Below, piece by piece: positions 44,714 to 53,460 of a stretch of DNA of 64,000 bases. Source of the DNA: Anaerolineae bacterium (lineage in GTDB: Bacteria > Chloroflexota > Anaerolineae > Aggregatilineales > Phototrophicaceae); contig JALHNB010000017.1 in the NCBI GenBank assembly GCA_022843745.1, positions 62,001 to 126,000 on the forward strand, read 5' to 3'. Position 1 is the stretch's first letter. The number at the start of each line of letters is the position of its first letter. The translations under genes and the position numbers were made by a program. The notes beneath the pieces were generated by a model that was not told where the DNA came from, did not search any database, and was given only the letters and a program-made list of their open reading frames with translations.

Positions 44714-45706
44714 TTAAGCCTTTTTCTCGAAAGAAATGCGCGGGTCAACCAATACCAGCAAAATGTCTGAAATCAGCGTACCGATGAGCGTCAGGATACT
44801 GAGCATCATGACAATGCTCCCTGCCAGGAACATATCCTGGTTGAGCAGCGCCCCATAAATAAGCGGCCCGGTTGTCGGCAGGCTGAGGACAATCGCGATG
44901 ATGGTTTCGCCGGAGACAATGTGCGGAAGCTGCCAGCCAATCGTACTCACAATCGGGTTAATGGCGATACGCACCGGATATTTGAAGGTCAAGCGGCGTT
45001 CGGAAAGCCCTTTGGCCCGCGCCGTCACGACGTATTGTTTGCCGAGTTCATCCAGTAGTGAGCTGCGCATCACGCGAATAATGCTGGCTGTTCCGGCGGT
45101 ACCGATCACCAGCACAGGCACCCACAGATGTTGGAGCATGTCCCAGACTTTGGCGAGACTCCAGGGTTCCAGAACGTACTCTGAAGAAAACAGGCCGCCA
45201 ACGCTGATGCCAAAATATTTGAAAAAGAAGTACATCAGAATCAAAGCCAACATGAAATTGGGCGTTGCCATGCCGATAAAACCGATGATCGACAGGAGGT
45301 AATCACCCACGCTGTACTGGCGCAGCGCGGAATAAACGCCGATGGGGATGGCAACCAGATAGACAAAGAACAGGGTAGAAACCGACAGCATAATGGTCAG
45401 CGGCAGCCGATCAGCCAACAATTCCGCAACGGGCCTGTTATAGGCAAATGACCGTCCCATATCGCCGCGAACAAAATTGGTGATCCACAGCCAATACTGC
45501 TCGATGGGGGATGCATCCAGGCCGTAACGAGCACGTAAGGCCGCCACTTCCTGGTCATCAACGGTTGTACCCTGGGCTTGAAGCGACGCGACATAAGTGG
45601 TCAGATAATCACCCGGCGGCAGTTGAATGATGATGAAAACAACTACGCTTAATGCTACCAGGGTGAAAACCATATACAGCAGGCGGCGCAGCACATAATT
45701 GAGCAT
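44714..45706 (-). CDS. ABC importer permease (OppB/DppB type)
   Basis: 330 residues, starting MLNYVLRRLLYMVFT after a GGAGG site. Six helices, with the OppB-type region YVVTARAKGLSERRLTFKYPVRIA containing the ATPase-coupling EAA-like loop. Second gene of the importer operon after the binding protein (gap ~80 bases). Confidence 0.94.
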   Translation of the reverse strand: MLNYVLRRLLYMVFTLVALSVVVFIIIQLPPGDYLTTYVASLQAQGTTVDDQEVAALRARYGLDASPIEQYWLWITNFVRGDMGRSFAYNRPVAELLADRLPLTIMLSVSTLFFVYLVAIPIGVYSALRQYSVGDYLLSIIGFIGMATPNFMLALILMYFFFKYFGISVGGLFSSEYVLEPWSLAKVWDMLQHLWVPVLVIGTAGTASIIRVMRSSLLDELGKQYVVTARAKGLSERRLTFKYPVRIAINPIVSTIGWQLPHIVSGETIIAIVLSLPTTGPLIYGALLNQDMFLAGSIVMMLSILTLIGTLISDILLVLVDPRISFEKKA

Positions 45707-45787
45707 CGAGGCCTCCACAGGAATTTTAACACTGGGGCGTGAGCAGCCACCGATTCACGACGACTGCTCACCAACCGTACAGATTAT

Positions 45788-47704
45788 TTATTCCTGAATG
45801 TACCACTGCGCGGGTAAATATGGGGCGTAGAAATTCGTATCTGAACCCCAGAAAATACCCTCAGTTGCCACATTCTTGAGGCGATTGCTGACCACCAGCG
45901 GCTGCGGGAACATACCTACTGTCCCGATGATGGGTAACTGTGTAGCAAAGTATTCGAAGTATTGCTGTCCAAGCTGGGTGAATTCTTCACTGCCAGCTTC
46001 AGTACCCTGCCAGCGGCGGAAAAGTTCTTCCAGGTCTTTAATTTCCTGGGGCGGTTCTTCACCCTGCGCTCCGGCAGATTGGAACCACTGCGCCCATAGA
46101 GGTCCCCAACGCTGCTGTGTCGCATCTTCCCAGCCGAAGAACAGCGGGTTGGCACGACCAAACAGCGCCGCGCGATCCAGATGCCAGGTGGGGACTTCAA
46201 GTTCATTGGCATTATGACGTTGGGTAAACAAGCTGCCTTCGGTAAGGGTGCAGATCGCTTCGATACCGATTGCCACATAGTCTTCGGCGACAAGCTGGCA
46301 GGCATCCATTTTACGGCCTTCAAGTACGCCGATTTCGATCACCATGCTCAGACGTTCGCCATCGGAGCGCAGACGGAAGCCATCACTATCGCGTTCAGTC
46401 AGGCCAATTGAATCCAGAATGGCATTAGCTTCGTCAACATTGTATTCGATATTCATCGTCGTCCACTCAGGCTTGACATAGCTGTTGGCAGCCAGCGGAA
46501 TACCGGGATAGGGTGTTCCAAGGCCGAAGTAGAGTGTTTCGTTCATGCGTTCGCGGTTAATGCCTAATGACATCGCACGGCGGAAATCGAGATTCTGGAA
46601 CAATTCGCGCAGCACAGGGTCTGCTGCATTTTGATTTGGCATCAAAGCCAGATCGCTGGTGCGGAGCGAGTTCGCCAGATAGACTTGATAATTCCCCGCT
46701 TCCTCGTTGGCACGTAGTACGGGCATATCCGATAAGCCGAGGAAATAGGCTTCAAAATCGAGTTCACCGGTGCTTGCCATGAGAGTCAAAGTCTGAAGGT
46801 CGTTGACAGGGGTCACAATGATACGGTCAATGTAGGGAAGCTGCTGACCTTCGGTATCGACAGCATGGTAGTAAGGATTGCGCACAAAGACGACGCGATC
46901 TGTTGTTTCTTCCTGGGGAATCCATGCCCACAGCCAGGGACGCTCGGTATCGTACCAACGTGACGGCGTACTGTGCGATTGGAATGCCTGCACCCAGGTT
47001 TCAAAGCCTTCTTCAGTCGCTATCGCTGCGGCTTCCTCATTGTAACTCGGATGCCAATTGCTAAGATAATGCTTAGGCAGGAAGATATTGGTATCTGACG
47101 AGAAGAACGTGCGACCAAAACGATCCAGAACAATCGGATAGGCGATGGGGAAGTTGATATTCAGTTCCACATCGCTAATCTTCTCAAATACGACTGGCCC
47201 CTCATCGAATGTCCAGAACGCGCCGGGGCCGTTCGGACTGAGTTCAGGGTTGTTGGCGACATCTTCCCACCAGAAAAGAATGTCATCAACCGTGAATGGC
47301 GATCCATCTGACCATTTGTGTCCTTCGCGCAGAACCAGCGAAAAGGTCTTCAGATCGTCGGAGAAGCTGTAGGATTTGGCGATGTCGAGGACAGGTGTTG
47401 CGCCGTCCTGTGTGTAGCGGAACAAGCCGGATTGCCGCACCTGCGAACTGCTCCAGAGAGCCGTCACGCCCGCGTCGGCAAAACGCAGTTCACCGCCATA
47501 AACACCCACAGATTCGACAGGTTCAACGACCAGTGGCTCGACTGGCAAACGTTCGCTCACGGGCGGAAGTGCGCCCTGCGCAACTTGTTCAGCCAACATG
47601 GGTGCTTCGCTGTACTGCTCCTGCGCACTTACGCTGGGAACAATCAGCATCAGGATGATAACCGCATAAAGTCCAATTTTGCTCAGGCTTCTGAACATAA
47701 ACAT
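45788..47704 (-). CDS. ABC importer substrate-binding protein (SBP family 5)
   Basis: 638 residues, exported: the N-terminus carries a classic signal peptide (GLYAVIILMLIVPSVSAQ) with no lipobox cysteine. The mature protein matches family-5 extracellular binding proteins (FVRNPYYHAVDTEGQQLPYID, FRRAMSLGINRERMN). It is larger than peptide-binding OppA, as is common for members that bind oligosaccharides. First gene of the 13-gene operon; the operator-like palindrome at 47844-47853 lies 140 bases upstream of its start. Confidence 0.94.
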   Translation of the reverse strand: MFMFRSLSKIGLYAVIILMLIVPSVSAQEQYSEAPMLAEQVAQGALPPVSERLPVEPLVVEPVESVGVYGGELRFADAGVTALWSSSQVRQSGLFRYTQDGATPVLDIAKSYSFSDDLKTFSLVLREGHKWSDGSPFTVDDILFWWEDVANNPELSPNGPGAFWTFDEGPVVFEKISDVELNINFPIAYPIVLDRFGRTFFSSDTNIFLPKHYLSNWHPSYNEEAAAIATEEGFETWVQAFQSHSTPSRWYDTERPWLWAWIPQEETTDRVVFVRNPYYHAVDTEGQQLPYIDRIIVTPVNDLQTLTLMASTGELDFEAYFLGLSDMPVLRANEEAGNYQVYLANSLRTSDLALMPNQNAADPVLRELFQNLDFRRAMSLGINRERMNETLYFGLGTPYPGIPLAANSYVKPEWTTMNIEYNVDEANAILDSIGLTERDSDGFRLRSDGERLSMVIEIGVLEGRKMDACQLVAEDYVAIGIEAICTLTEGSLFTQRHNANELEVPTWHLDRAALFGRANPLFFGWEDATQQRWGPLWAQWFQSAGAQGEEPPQEIKDLEELFRRWQGTEAGSEEFTQLGQQYFEYFATQLPIIGTVGMFPQPLVVSNRLKNVATEGIFWGSDTNFYAPYLPAQWYIQE

Positions 47705-47843
47705 TGTCTATTACCTCACAAATCTAATCGTTTACACTAATTTGCGGTGGCAATTGGTATTGCCCTTAACGAGATTAATAATTGTTTTTAGCCAACGGTT
47801 TGTTCACCTCCTTTTGTCAGCTTTTATCCTGGTAGGCAATATA

Positions 47844-47853
47844 TGGTATACCA
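47844..47853. promoter_or_regulatory. GntR-type operator TGGTATACCA, importer promoter
   Basis: A perfect 10-base palindrome in the 192-base leader before the binding-protein gene. The identical sequence occurs at 48603-48612 on the other side of the GntR regulator gene. FadR-type regulators bind such TGGTATACCA sites, often reading T-G-G-T-(N)n-A-C-C-A. This supports one regulon for importer, enzymes and regulator. Confidence 0.75.
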
Positions 47854-47896
47854 AGATGATTGAAAATTTTTTATTGATCGCGAACGGTCATGATTC

Positions 47897-48613
47897 TTAT
47901 TTCATGCTTTCCGTGTGTCGCTGTTGAACGATATGCAGTGATCGCTCAAAAGCGTTGGCAAGATGCCGTTCCATACTTGCGCTGGCGGCATCAGCATCAC
48001 CTGAGTTAATGCAGTCAACCAACTCGCGATGTAAATCGAGGGTTTCCTGCCAGTCGTAATGTTCGGCGTTGTTGGCGACGAACATAAAAATTGGGCCAAT
48101 CATCGAATCGAGCGTCTTATTAAGGTGTCGATTATTGGCCTGCTGCCAGATCAGTGTGTGCAGCTCAACATCGCTCTGAGTAAAGGTACTGTTATCCTTA
48201 TTTAAGTATGCCTGCTCCATCCCCTCTACGATTGCCAGCAGTGCAGCACGGTTCGAGGGGGATGTATTTTCAGCAGCTAACCGAACCGCCAACTTCTCCA
48301 AGACCAGACGCAGTTGATAGAGTTCACGAATATCTCGCTCATTGACCTGAATAACATAACGGGCATCGCGCCTGCTGACGACCAACCCTTCTTTTTCCAA
48401 CTGCATGAGTGCATCACGCGCTGGCGCTCGGCTGATACCCAGTGAATCGGCCACTTCTCTCTCAACCAGTTTTGAGCCTGGTGGTATGCGTCCACTGGTA
48501 ATATGTTCACGCAGGAGTTCGGTTGCCTGGTCTTTGAGATTGCTGCGTTCGAGCTTGAACAATATCCACCATCTTTTAAACGGGTTGCAGTGCGTTTTAC
48601 TTTGGTATACCAT
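47897..48613 (-). CDS. GntR family regulator, FadR/FCD subgroup
   Basis: 238 residues. Winged helix (SLGISRAPARDALMQLEKEGLVV with R-to-A type recognition helix) then an FCD effector domain with metal-ligand residues in SDVELHTLIWQQANN and later histidines. FCD proteins usually sense sugar acids or related carboxylates. The ATG at 48613 lies inside the palindrome at 48603-48612; a TTG at 48562 preceded by GGTGG would put the start outside it. It lies between the importer operon and the divergent BNR genes and very likely controls both plus itself. Confidence 0.93.
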   Translation of the reverse strand: MVYQSKTHCNPFKRWWILFKLERSNLKDQATELLREHITSGRIPPGSKLVEREVADSLGISRAPARDALMQLEKEGLVVSRRDARYVIQVNERDIRELYQLRLVLEKLAVRLAAENTSPSNRAALLAIVEGMEQAYLNKDNSTFTQSDVELHTLIWQQANNRHLNKTLDSMIGPIFMFVANNAEHYDWQETLDLHRELVDCINSGDADAASASMERHLANAFERSLHIVQQRHTESMK

Positions 48614-48618
48614 ATACC
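48603..48618. promoter_or_regulatory. GntR-type operator TGGTATACCA, divergent promoter
   Basis: The perfect palindrome TGGTATACCA at 48603-48612 is followed by TATACC (48613-48618), so a second overlapping half-site is present. It lies between the regulator start and the BNR gene at 48680, and is identical to the site at 47844-47853. Positioned to repress both divergent transcripts. Confidence 0.75.
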
Positions 48619-48679
48619 GTATGCTAAACCAAAATTAACATGGCTTTGATTTTTTGTCAACTTTTACGAAGGAAAAATT

Positions 48680-50007
48680 ATGGGTGTCGCACACACGGCC
48701 TCGCCGACAGGGCCGTTACCGAAAGACCTGCTCCATCCTCAATCCATGAACGTCACCGAAGCGTTCGGGAATGTCACACTGGGGACAGGTCGTTATCCGT
48801 TCAATTATCAGGCGCAGCTTAGTGTGACTCCGCGCGGAACGTGGCTCTGCGTATGGACTCAGGGGTCACACGAAGCAGATCGCGACCAGCGCGTCGTTCT
48901 GGCACGCAGTAACGACACCGGACAGACGTGGAGTTCGGAAATCGTCATCGAATCAGCGGATGGGGCTTACCGTGTTCCGGCGTGGATCATGATTTTTACC
49001 GTGCCGCATACCGGACGGGTCTACGTCTTCTACTGGTACAACCTCCACGAAGTTCCACTGCGCGATGCAGGCGATATTTTTTTCAAGTATTCCGATGATG
49101 ATGGCTTTACATGGTCAGAACGATTCCCGCTGAATGTCCCGCGCAAAGCTGCTGACGATCCCGACGGCGATATTCACGGCTGGAATTTTGGACAACCGCG
49201 ACTCTTGCCGACAGGTCAGGTCATGTTCACGTTCAACAAGATGCGGCGTTCTGCGATGTATCCACCGGGTTGGAAATTAGACAAGCAGCATCAATGGATT
49301 GCGCCACCCGATTCCAAGACCGACGAAAAAGAACCGATTCAGGGCGGCGACCCGAACAACTGGGAAACTGAAGTCTGGTTTGTGGAGTGCGAAAACATCC
49401 TGACTGAAAGCGATCCTCAACAACTGAAATTCCGATTTTTGCCGGATGGCGAAGCAGGCTTGTGGGTGACATATCCTGATAGCACACGTCACTTTGGTCA
49501 GGAAGGCACGATTGTCGGCCTGTCGGGAAATCGTCTCTTGTGTGTCTTCCGCAGCCGTCGCGGACATGCGTATTTCAGCATTAGCAGCGATAAGGGACAT
49601 ACATGGAGTACCCCGGATGTCCTGCGCTACTGTCCCGGCGGTGAACCCATCGAACAGCCCTGTGCGCCTTGCCCGATTCATAAAACAGCCGATGGTCGCT
49701 TCGTCTTCGTTTTTCATAATGCAGCGCCACAGGGACGTGGTGGTATCCCCGTGACCCTATGTGGATCACGGTGGCGCGTGAAGCCCCCGGCGTGGGCGAA
49801 AACGCGGGGCTATTTTTTAACGCGCCCAAAGTCGTTCTCTACAATGACCGCGTTCCCGGCGGCCCATTCAATGACACCGAAATTTCGTATCCGCAGTTTT
49901 ACGAAATCGCAGGCCAGCACTATATCATCTACGCCAATAAAACATCTGAAATTCGCATCAATAAAATTGCGCCGGAGCTATTGGACGACTCCGGCTTACC
50001 ACGATAA
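48680..50007 (+). CDS. BNR/Asp-box propeller protein, frameshifted near the C-terminus
   Basis: ATG preceded by GAAGGA. Asp boxes LARSNDTGQTW, YSDDDGFTW and ISSDKGHTW and the motif DGRFVFVFHNA mark the same family as the minus-strand BNR proteins. At about 49741-49746 the frame changes: the homologous C-terminus (MWITVAREAPGVGENAGLFF and on) continues in the frame one base back, ending at 50007, while the original frame runs to 50023 with unrelated sequence. Inserting one base near GGTGGTATCCCC would restore a G-Y-P-R-D-P join. It heads a two-gene plus-strand unit under the operator at 48603. Confidence 0.8.
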
Positions 50008-50016
50008 AGAATATAA

Positions 50017-50068
50017 AAAATGACTTATTCAACCCACAGTGAGTAAAGAAAATGACTTATTCAACCCA
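50017..50068. repeat. 32-bp tandem duplication of a translation start, with a short leader ORF
   Basis: The 20-mer AAAATGACTTATTCAACCCA occurs at 50017-50036 and 50049-50068. The second copy is the start of the following BNR gene; the first begins a nine-codon reading frame (MTYSTHSE, stop) at 50020-50046. It is a start-region duplication that leaves a possible leader peptide or a decoy start upstream of the gene. Confidence 0.75.
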
Positions 50069-51386
50069 TGCCGATAATTTTTATGCGCAAGTGAAACCCA
50101 GCGGAACAGGGCGCGAAGAAACCAATATCCAGCCGTACATCACATTTACCGGACGTGGCACATGGATCGTTTCGTGGACGCAAACCAGTGAAGAGATTGA
50201 GCCGGGTCAACGCCCAGAGCAGCGAGCCGTTTGCAGCCGCAGCACCGACGAAGGTCGAACATGGTCGCCGGAAATTTTGATCGAGGATTCTGACGATAGC
50301 GATGTAGCACTGCCCCCTCAGCCGGATTATGGTCAAGCCGTGACTGCCGCCTCTGCTGCGCATACTCACGAAGGCGGCAGCCCGACGGTTGAGCCGCCTA
50401 CCTGCCGAGCGCGTGTTCCCGCATGGCCGATGGTTTTTTATGCACCTTATCTGGATCGCGTTTATGCCTTTTACTGGTACAACACCAACGGCAATATTTA
50501 CCGCGATGCGGGTCACATTTACTTCAAATATTCCGACGATGACGGCTTAACCTGGTCAGAGCGCCATCAAATTCCGATCCGCCGTACCGATATTGACGAG
50601 CCGGGTCTGGATATGCACGGCTGGAATTTTGGCCCACCACTGATTCTGCCCAACGGCAAAGTCATGATGACGTTCAACAAAATTCAGGCGACCACCGTGC
50701 CAAAACTGTTTGAAAATTGGCGTTCGGAAGTCTTTTTTCTGGTCATGGAGAATATTCTCACGGAAACCGATCCGGCAAAGTTAGAATTTAAGACCTACCC
50801 CGACGGCGATTTTGGAATCGTTGTGCCGAATCGGGCGACAGGCAAACCCTTCGCACAGGAGGCCACTGTCGTCCCGCTATCATCAGGCCGCATCCTGACA
50901 GTCATGCGGACAGACAGCGGCTTTCTTTACCACGCGATCAGCGATGACTACGGGAAAACCTGGTCAAAGCCAGATGTTTTACGCGCTTCCCCCGGCGGTC
51001 CGCCCATGTGCCAGCCGATTTGTTCGGCATCATTGCAAAAGCTGCGGGATGGTCGCTATGTGTTGCTGTTCCACAACAACGATGGGAAGGCTAACGGCGG
51101 TGCTGGCCCCAATTCAAGCCTGAAAAACCGCACACCTCTTTGGTTGGCGGTTGCGCGTGAAGCGACAGATGTTCGCGAAAATGGCGGCCTGATTTTCGGG
51201 ACACCCCAGGTCGTCGTCGAAAATGGCGTACAGCCGAGGGGTCATGTCCGGCGGACTGATATTTCATACCAGCGCTTTTTCCAGTGGAAAGATCGCTATT
51301 TCATCGTCTATAACCATCGCAAGCTCGACATCAACATCCATGAGGTCGATCCGACCAGAGTCGAAGATTGGGTGCTGCCGATGTAG
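50052..51386 (+). CDS. BNR/Asp-box propeller protein
   Basis: 444 residues, no signal peptide. Asp boxes CSRSTDEGRTW, YSDDDGLTW and ISDDYGKTW, plus DGRYVLLFHNNDGKANGG. It is the closest relative of the gene just upstream and the better guide to that gene's broken C-terminus (WLAVAREATDVRENGGLIF aligns to WITVAREAPG and on). Probable cytoplasmic glycan-acting enzyme of the GntR regulon. Convergent with the helicase gene (gap 16 bases). Confidence 0.85.
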   Translation: MTYSTHADNFYAQVKPSGTGREETNIQPYITFTGRGTWIVSWTQTSEEIEPGQRPEQRAVCSRSTDEGRTWSPEILIEDSDDSDVALPPQPDYGQAVTAASAAHTHEGGSPTVEPPTCRARVPAWPMVFYAPYLDRVYAFYWYNTNGNIYRDAGHIYFKYSDDDGLTWSERHQIPIRRTDIDEPGLDMHGWNFGPPLILPNGKVMMTFNKIQATTVPKLFENWRSEVFFLVMENILTETDPAKLEFKTYPDGDFGIVVPNRATGKPFAQEATVVPLSSGRILTVMRTDSGFLYHAISDDYGKTWSKPDVLRASPGGPPMCQPICSASLQKLRDGRYVLLFHNNDGKANGGAGPNSSLKNRTPLWLAVAREATDVRENGGLIFGTPQVVVENGVQPRGHVRRTDISYQRFFQWKDRYFIVYNHRKLDINIHEVDPTRVEDWVLPM

Positions 51387-51402
51387 ACTTTGTTTCCCAA
51401 AT

Positions 51403-53460
51403 CTATCGAAGAAGGCTTTGCAATTCTTCCGTGAGTATCTCCGGTGCGTTCTCAACCCGTAGATTCGCTGCTGCCTGAATAAACCGGGGGACATCAAACT
51501 GCTCAATCACGGAGCGCCGCCGCAGATCAAGCGGGAGCAAATGGTGATATGCGCCAAAAGCGAGCAACTTCTCGTAACGCCTGTAATGATCGTGTAGATA
51601 ACGAGTGACTTGCTGGGGCGTCCAGACTAAAGACGCCGGGGGATTATCAGGCAGTAGCAAACATAACCCTATTTGAACAGTCTTTTCAGCCGGGGTTGTA
51701 TAGCGAACAAGATCAAGCAATGCCTGTCCATATACATCGCCCAGCCAGTGAAACCACAATCTACCTTCACCACAGGCAACAAGCGGCGTAACCCCGGCTG
51801 CCAGTCCAATTTGAAGCGGAATCTGCTGTGCTATCTCATAACGAAGAACGGGTCTGGCAGAAAGATAGCGCAGCTTTGTGGCGGGGATGCTGCCCCGATG
51901 AGGTAAAACCCATAACGCATCATCGTCAACCCATTCCACACTCAACGGACGACCTTCCAGAGTAAGCACCTCTCGATCCAGCCATTGACGATCCACATTG
52001 GCTACCACACGCTGCGTATTCTGATCGAGGATTTTGATTTGTGCGGTGTCTGAGGACTGAATATTACTGTACAAACTGAGCGAGGTATATTCGGCGCTTT
52101 GAAGATCAACTAATTGATGAAGCTCGTCACCCGCACGCCATTCCCCCATCCGTCCGAGCGTCAGATAGCCGGATGCCTGCAATTCACCAAGAATCGCCTC
52201 CAAATCAGCTAGAGATAGAATCCCATCAAAGAGATCAGCCAATGACCGCAGACGGAGTGCGCCGGTTGGACTTTGCTTGAGCAGGCTAAAGATTTGTTGG
52301 ACAACAACAGAAGGGCGAAAAGCGGCTAAAGAAGCAGTGTCTGATGTTTTTAGCAGCACCTCAAACAATACTCGCTCCAGTGGTGTCCGGTAAATACAGA
52401 CGACTTGAGTTTCCTGCTTCCGCCGTCCCCCACGTCCAGCACGCTGGATAAACGAGGCGTGGCTTCCCGGCGGACCAATGAGCAGCACCACATCAATATC
52501 CCCGATATCGATCCCTAGCTCCAAGGTACTGGTGGCAAAACAAAGCGCGGCTTCCGCATGGGAAAAGCCTTGCTCAATCTCACCCCGCAGTTCTCGCGAG
52601 AGGTTCGAATAATGCACATAGATTGCCGCACCAAAGCTCAAATCGGCAGCACGGACAGCCGCAGCATAAGATTCGACCTCAGCCCTAGTGTTGCAAAAAA
52701 CAAGCGCTTTGTGCCAACCACGCTGCTGAAATAAGCGCAAATAGCCCATCAGGCTAGCCGGAGAATCATCACCAAGTGCCAGATATTCGGCGTTTATTAC
52801 ACGACTGCCAGGGACTTGTATGATACTTGCGTCAGGAAAATAGTGCGCGGCGGTGGCTTCCGGCTGTGCCAGCGTCGCAGATAGTCCCGCGTATTGCACC
52901 AACTCATCGTCAGCGTCACCTACTTTAAACGCATGAGCGCGTACCTGCCGCAGACGATTAAGCAGCACCCGTAGCTGGTCGCCACGCACTGTCCCGTCAA
53001 AAATGTGAATTTCATCGATCACCACTGCCCGCACGGTGCTTAGAATCTTGGCATGTGTGGTCAGCAGGGAATCCAGAGACTCTGGTGTGGTCAAAAGCAA
53101 ATCGGCGGGATACTTCGGGTCAAAGGTATCGAAGTCACGTGTTTTCATAGCACAGGAAATGCGAAGGACATCCAGCGGTGCAGCCAAACGATATTGCAGA
53201 TCATTGATAAGCGCACGGGTGGGCAGCAGGTAGAGCAGAGTCAGGCGAGATGTTGGGCGTAAAGGTGGTAAATGACGTTCGATCAACGGGGCGAGCGCGG
53301 CTTCTGTTTTGCCGCTGGCAGTCGCCGCGCACAAAAGTATATTTTCTCCATCAAGCAGCGGCGGAATGCCCGCAAGTTGAGCCGAGGTGAAATTGCCATA
53401 ACGCCCGAAAAATGCTCCCCAGGTTCGCGCCAGATTGCGCTGCAATATACGAGGATTCAC
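51403..53460 (-). CDS. Lhr-like SF2 DEAD/DEAH (DEIH) helicase, BrxHI-related
   Basis: 685 residues when started at the GTG (VNPRILQRNL) that overlaps the stop of the upstream ATPase gene as GTGA; an upstream TTG would extend it by 25 residues. Motifs: ATASGKT (46-52), PTRALINDLQYRL, the DEIH box at 149-152, SAT (194-196), FCNTRAEVES, ELGIDIGDID, QRAGRGGR (339-346). After the two RecA-like domains a winged-helix/Lhr-like C-terminal region follows. BREX type 2 includes a comparable helicase (BrxHI). It is the last of a four-gene operon with two BrxC/BrxD-like ATPases, suggesting an ATP-driven DNA or RNA transaction. Confidence 0.88.
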   Translation of the reverse strand: MNPRILQRNLARTWGAFFGRYGNFTSAQLAGIPPLLDGENILLCAATASGKTEAALAPLIERHLPPLRPTSRLTLLYLLPTRALINDLQYRLAAPLDVLRISCAMKTRDFDTFDPKYPADLLLTTPESLDSLLTTHAKILSTVRAVVIDEIHIFDGTVRGDQLRVLLNRLRQVRAHAFKVGDADDELVQYAGLSATLAQPEATAAHYFPDASIIQVPGSRVINAEYLALGDDSPASLMGYLRLFQQRGWHKALVFCNTRAEVESYAAAVRAADLSFGAAIYVHYSNLSRELRGEIEQGFSHAEAALCFATSTLELGIDIGDIDVVLLIGPPGSHASFIQRAGRGGRRKQETQVVCIYRTPLERVLFEVLLKTSDTASLAAFRPSVVVQQIFSLLKQSPTGALRLRSLADLFDGILSLADLEAILGELQASGYLTLGRMGEWRAGDELHQLVDLQSAEYTSLSLYSNIQSSDTAQIKILDQNTQRVVANVDRQWLDREVLTLEGRPLSVEWVDDDALWVLPHRGSIPATKLRYLSARPVLRYEIAQQIPLQIGLAAGVTPLVACGEGRLWFHWLGDVYGQALLDLVRYTTPAEKTVQIGLCLLLPDNPPASLVWTPQQVTRYLHDHYRRYEKLLAFGAYHHLLPLDLRRRSVIEQFDVPRFIQAAANLRVENAPEILTEELQSLLR

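Noticed and set aside
32021-51386. True secreted exo-alpha-sialidases
   Set aside because: None of the seven BNR proteins has a signal peptide and no sialic acid (nan) genes are nearby; Asp boxes alone do not prove sialidase activity.
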